The translations under genes and the position numbers were made by a program. 64,000 bases of DNA from DATBSL01 sp964561785 (GTDB lineage: Bacteria; Acidobacteriota; Vicinamibacteria; Fen-336): the NCBI GenBank assembly GCA_964561785.1, contig CAZLRF010000005.1:1-64000 (forward strand). Direction: 5' to 3'. Below the pieces are notes generated by a model, which was not told the DNA's origin, did not search any database, and was given only the letters and a program-made list of their open reading frames with translations. This document shows positions 61,346-64,000 of the stretch, piece by piece. How positions within the stretch are numbered: position 1 is the stretch's first letter; each line of letters opens with the position of its first letter.

Positions 61346-62125
61346 GTGACGCGCGCCGTCTGTCGCGCGCTGGTCGTCCTCGGCCTCCTGGCCGGGGGGG
61401 CGGCGGGGGTGTCGGCGGAGTCGCTGCCGCCCCCGCCCGCGGCCTACTTCAACGACTACGCGGGCGTCGTCTCGCCCGGCGACGCGCAGCGGCTCGACGC
61501 GAAGCTCCGGCGGTTCGCCGAGGAGACCTCCACCCAGATCGTGGTCGCGGTGTTCCCGAGCCTTCCGTCGCCCTCCCTCGAGGACTTCACGGTGCGCACG
61601 GCCGAGTCCTGGCGGGTCGGCCGGAAGGACTGGGACAACGGTGCGGTCCTGTTCGTCTTCGTCGCCGACCGCAAGATGCGGATCGAGACCGGCTACGGCC
61701 TCGAGGGCGCGCTGCCCGACCAGCTGGCCGCGCGCATCCTCGACAACGAGGTGCGCCCGCGCTTCCGGGCCGGGGACTGGGCGGGCGGCCTCGAGGCCGG
61801 CATCGACGGCATCCTCGCCGCCACCCGCGGCGAGTACACGGCGCCGCCGCAGGCGCCCGCCGGCGTACCCCTGCTCCCCCTCCTGGTCATCGTCCTGTTC
61901 GTGGTCCTGTTCCTCTGGCTCGCCTCCCAGAGCTCGGGCGGGATCCACGTCGGGCGCACGTACGGCGGCCGCGGCTGGCGCCGCGACAGCGGCCGCTGGA
62001 GCGGGGGATCCTCGTGGGGCGGCGGGGGCTGGTCGGGCGGCGGGGGCGGCTGGTCGAGCGGGGGGGGCGGCTTCTCCGGGGGCGGGGGGTCCTTCGGGGG
62101 GGGCGGCGCCTCGAGCAGCTGGTGA
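61346..62125 (+). CDS. TPM-domain membrane protein (YgcG-like), Gly-rich tail
   Basis: 259 residues from GTG 61346. Signal peptide (VVLGLLAGGAAGVSA), TPM domain starting FNDYAGVVSPGDAQRLD with RKDWDNGAVLFVFVADRKMRIETGYGLEG, a membrane helix (about 172-192), then a tail rich in Gly, Ser and Trp. This is the usual partner of LemA (E. coli YgcG-like). Second gene of the lemA operon. Confidence 0.92.
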   Translation: MTRAVCRALVVLGLLAGGAAGVSAESLPPPPAAYFNDYAGVVSPGDAQRLDAKLRRFAEETSTQIVVAVFPSLPSPSLEDFTVRTAESWRVGRKDWDNGAVLFVFVADRKMRIETGYGLEGALPDQLAARILDNEVRPRFRAGDWAGGLEAGIDGILAATRGEYTAPPQAPAGVPLLPLLVIVLFVVLFLWLASQSSGGIHVGRTYGGRGWRRDSGRWSGGSSWGGGGWSGGGGGWSSGGGGFSGGGGSFGGGGASSSW

Positions 62126-62138
62126 GGGGGAAGCAGCG

Positions 62139-62585
62139 ATGACGCCTGCCCAGTTCGAGGCGGCGCTCGACGACGAGGCGATCGTGGCCGCCATCCGCGA
62201 GGAGGAGGCGCGCTCCAGCGGCGAGATCCGCGTCCACGTGGCCGAGAAGGAGGTCGAGAGCTCGCGCCGGGAGGCGGAGCTCACCTTCGAACGGCTCGGA
62301 ATGACGGCGACGGCGGAACGCAACGGGGTCCTGCTCTACGTGGCCCCCGAGGCGCGCGCGATCGTCGTGATCGGAGACCGGGGGATCGACGGGTGCTGCG
62401 GCGAGGCGTTCTGGGCCGCGGTCGCGGACGAGGTGCGCGACGCGTTCCGCGCGGGGCGCTTCACCGAGGGGATCGTCGCCGCGGTGAGGGCGGTCGGCGC
62501 CGAGCTCGCCCGCCACTTCCCGCGGCGGCCGGGCGAAGGGGACTCCGACCGCAACGAGCTGCCCGACGGCGTCAGCCGGGGCTGA
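62139..62585 (+). CDS. TPM-domain protein, short cytoplasmic form
   Basis: 148 residues from ATG 62139, thirteen bases after the previous stop. TPM domain: EARSSGEIRVHVAEKEV, RNGVLLYVAPEARAIVVIGDRGI, VADEVRDAFRAGRFTEGIV. No signal peptide or helix. Accompanies LemA and the larger TPM protein in many genomes. Function unknown. Confidence 0.9.
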   Translation: MTPAQFEAALDDEAIVAAIREEEARSSGEIRVHVAEKEVESSRREAELTFERLGMTATAERNGVLLYVAPEARAIVVIGDRGIDGCCGEAFWAAVADEVRDAFRAGRFTEGIVAAVRAVGAELARHFPRRPGEGDSDRNELPDGVSRG

Positions 62586-62589
62586 AGAC

Positions 62590-63708
62590 GTGCCCGAACG
62601 GCGCCGTCGCGACCTGCTCACCCCGCTGCTCCTCGCGCTCGCCGCGATCCTCGTTCTCGCGTTCTGGGTGTTCCGCCCGTTCATCCTGGTCTTCGCGGTC
62701 GCCGCCTGCGTGGCGCTGCTCCTCGCGCCCGTCCAGAAGCACGCCGCGCGGGCCCTCGGGGGCCGGCCGACCCTCGCCGCCGCCGTTCTCGTCCTCGTCA
62801 CGACGGTGGCGATCCTCGTTCCGGTGGCCACCTCGATGATCCTCCTCGCCCGCCAGTTCGCCGCGTTCCTCGACTGGGTGCGCCTGCAGCCGCTCGTCGG
62901 GCCCGAGGAGCTGCAGCGCTTCTGGAACGAGCTGCCGCAGCGCTACCCGGGCCTGCAGCCGTGGATCGCGTGGCTGCAGGCGCAGGTGACCCCGCTCGTC
63001 TCGGGGGGCCTCGCCGAGGTCGCGGGGCGGGCGAACGGCCTCCTCCAGGACGCCCTCGGCCGGGTGACGCACGCGGTCGTCGACCTCGCGCTCTTCCTGC
63101 TCATGCTGTTCTTCCTCCTCCGCGACGGGGGGCGCCTGCGGGCCGAGCTGCGCCCCGTCTCGCCCTTCTCGGAGGAGCAGGAGCGGCAGATCTTCGACCA
63201 CCTCGAGCGCACCATCAAGGGCGCGCTGCAGGCGGTGGTGGTGGTGCCCGTGGCCCAGGGGATCCTCGCCGGGGCCGGCTTCATGATGTTCGGGGTGCCC
63301 TCGCCGTTCGTGTGGGGCACCGCCGTGATCCTCGCCGCCACCGTCCCGCTCGTCGGCTCGCCTCTCGGGTGGCTGCCCGCGGTCGGCTATCTCGCCCTCC
63401 AGGGCCGGTCCGGGCCGGCCCTCGGCCTGCTCGCTTACTGCACGATCGTCGTGAGCGGCAGCGACAACGTCATCAAGCCGCTCCTGCTCCGCGGCACCGC
63501 CCGGATCCACCCCCTCCTCGGCTTCCTCTCGATCGTGGGCGGCGTCCTCGCGTTCGGGGTCTTCGGCTTCCTGATCGGGCCGGTCGTGCTCTCCCTCGTC
63601 CTCTCGGCCCTCCGGATCTACCGGCTGGACGTGCTGCGCGTGGCGGTCACCGGCGTCCCCGATCCCGCCGCCCCCGAGAATCGATCCGCAACGGACTCAG
63701 CGGCTTAG
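62590..63708 (+). CDS. AI-2E family transporter (PerM/TqsA type)
   Basis: 372 residues, about eight helices. LLLALAAILVLAFWVFRPF, DLALFLLMLFFLLRDGGRL, GTAVILAATVPLVGSPLGW and GSDNVIKPLLLRGTARIHPLLGFLS fit this family of permease-like proteins. Members transport signals or act as Na+/H+ antiporters; not resolved here. Starts at GTG four bases after the TPM gene, so it belongs to the same operon. Confidence 0.9.
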   Translation: MPERRRRDLLTPLLLALAAILVLAFWVFRPFILVFAVAACVALLLAPVQKHAARALGGRPTLAAAVLVLVTTVAILVPVATSMILLARQFAAFLDWVRLQPLVGPEELQRFWNELPQRYPGLQPWIAWLQAQVTPLVSGGLAEVAGRANGLLQDALGRVTHAVVDLALFLLMLFFLLRDGGRLRAELRPVSPFSEEQERQIFDHLERTIKGALQAVVVVPVAQGILAGAGFMMFGVPSPFVWGTAVILAATVPLVGSPLGWLPAVGYLALQGRSGPALGLLAYCTIVVSGSDNVIKPLLLRGTARIHPLLGFLSIVGGVLAFGVFGFLIGPVVLSLVLSALRIYRLDVLRVAVTGVPDPAAPENRSATDSAA

Positions 63709-63825
63709 GGCGCCTTGCCGGCTCCGTGGGGCGTGTGATACCGTTCCTCGCTGTTGCCGTCCCGAACGTCTCCGCCGGACCGGCCCAGGGCCCCGGGAGG
63801 AGCCGCGAGGGACTTTTCGCGCGCG

Positions 63826-64000
63826 ATGCGCGAGGCGGCGCCGTACCTGGGGCTCGGGACGACCCTCGCGGTCACCGTGCTCGCGGGGCTGGGCGGGGGC
63901 TACTGGCTGGACGGCCGGCTCGGGACCCGCCCGGTGCTCCTGCTCCTGGGGGGCTGCCTCGGCCTCGGCGCGGCGCTCGTGCACTTCTTCAGGACCGTCT
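63826..64000 (+). CDS. AtpZ/AtpI-family protein, cut by window end
   Basis: 58 codons from ATG 63826, running off the window. APYLGLGTTLAVTVLAGLGGGYWLDG and the two helices with GTRPVLLLLGGCLGLGAAL match the AtpZ/AtpI-type (PF09527-like) small proteins that precede F-type ATP synthase genes. The atp operon probably continues beyond the window. TTGCCG (63715-63720) with a poor -10 box lies in the 117-base gap before it. Confidence 0.8.
   Translation, partial: MREAAPYLGLGTTLAVTVLAGLGGGYWLDGRLGTRPVLLLLGGCLGLGAALVHFFRTV

Noticed and set aside
61960..62125. Gly/Ser/Trp-rich repeat as a tandem repeat or CRISPR-like array
   Set aside because: It is the normal low-complexity tail of TPM proteins; units are irregular and in the coding frame.

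Overview
This is a very GC-rich bacterial chromosome segment, densely packed with genes; ATG, GTG and TTG starts are all used. No rRNA, tRNA, CRISPR array, insertion sequence or prophage was seen. Two adjacent VWFA-related proteins of the type common in Acidobacteriota (55.2-56.1 kb and 54.3-55.2 kb), a large Ser/Thr kinase with TPR repeats, a GH109-like oxidoreductase and a GH172-like protein suggest a heterotrophic Acidobacteriota-like organism. That placement is inference, not proven by any marker gene.

Layout. 0-6 kb: RNase H-fold protein, long-chain acyl-CoA ligase, Ser/Thr kinase with TPRs and a small secreted protein. 6-10 kb (minus): DinB, transhydrogenase PntAB/PntB, a small Cys-containing membrane protein and a TPR protein. 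10-13 kb: UspA, FabH and an SDR-DUF2867 protein. 13-15.6 kb: two FtsX-type ABC permeases. 15.6-28.0 kb: a complete bacterial microcompartment (BMC) locus in two divergent operons. Minus: PduS-like flavo/Fe-S protein, tandem-BMC shell protein, acetate kinase, L-fucose isomerase. Plus: PduL, three BMC-H, BMC-P, CoA-acylating aldehyde dehydrogenase, two more BMC-P, class II aldolase, rhamnulokinase, DeoR regulator. 28.0-32.4 kb: a small ORF, an outer-membrane lipoprotein-sorting (LolA-like) protein, an outer-membrane protein, GH172, and a LolD-type ATPase. 32.4-44.5 kb: YkgJ-type protein, PurE/PurK, an epimerase-like SDR, secreted lactonase, MgtC-DUF4010, coiled-coil protein, spermidine-synthase-like membrane fusion, ATP-grasp protein, DUF4013, a Tat-leader protein and amidase. 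44.5-56.6 kb: GH109-like protein with a sigma-54 activator, SGNH lipoprotein, GGDEF-PilZ, DUF4412-like and holin-like proteins, LOG, an ECF sigma/anti-sigma operon, two VWA proteins and MogA. 56.6-60.6 kb: a remnant of an M24 peptidase, then NuoL-NuoM. 60.7-64 kb: LemA, two TPM proteins, an AI-2E-family transporter and the start of AtpZ/AtpI.

How the BMC genes work together: FucI and the rhamnulokinase-type kinase would make a 1-phosphoketose; the aldolase splits it to DHAP and L-lactaldehyde inside the shell; the aldehyde dehydrogenase makes lactyl-CoA, PduL makes lactyl-phosphate, and acetate kinase recovers ATP. No alcohol dehydrogenase is encoded in the locus. The PduS-like protein, next to a tandem shell protein with a cysteine at the PduT Fe-S position, is the candidate route for removing electrons from the compartment. 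The BMC block sits between the permeases and the LolA-like/outer-membrane/ATPase genes of what looks like one lipoprotein-type export system, so it may be an insertion.

Four-base start/stop overlaps (ATGA, GTGA, TTGA) are very common here, so translational coupling is the rule. Several other genes have a -10-like hexamer only 5-9 bases before the start codon, which suggests leaderless transcripts.
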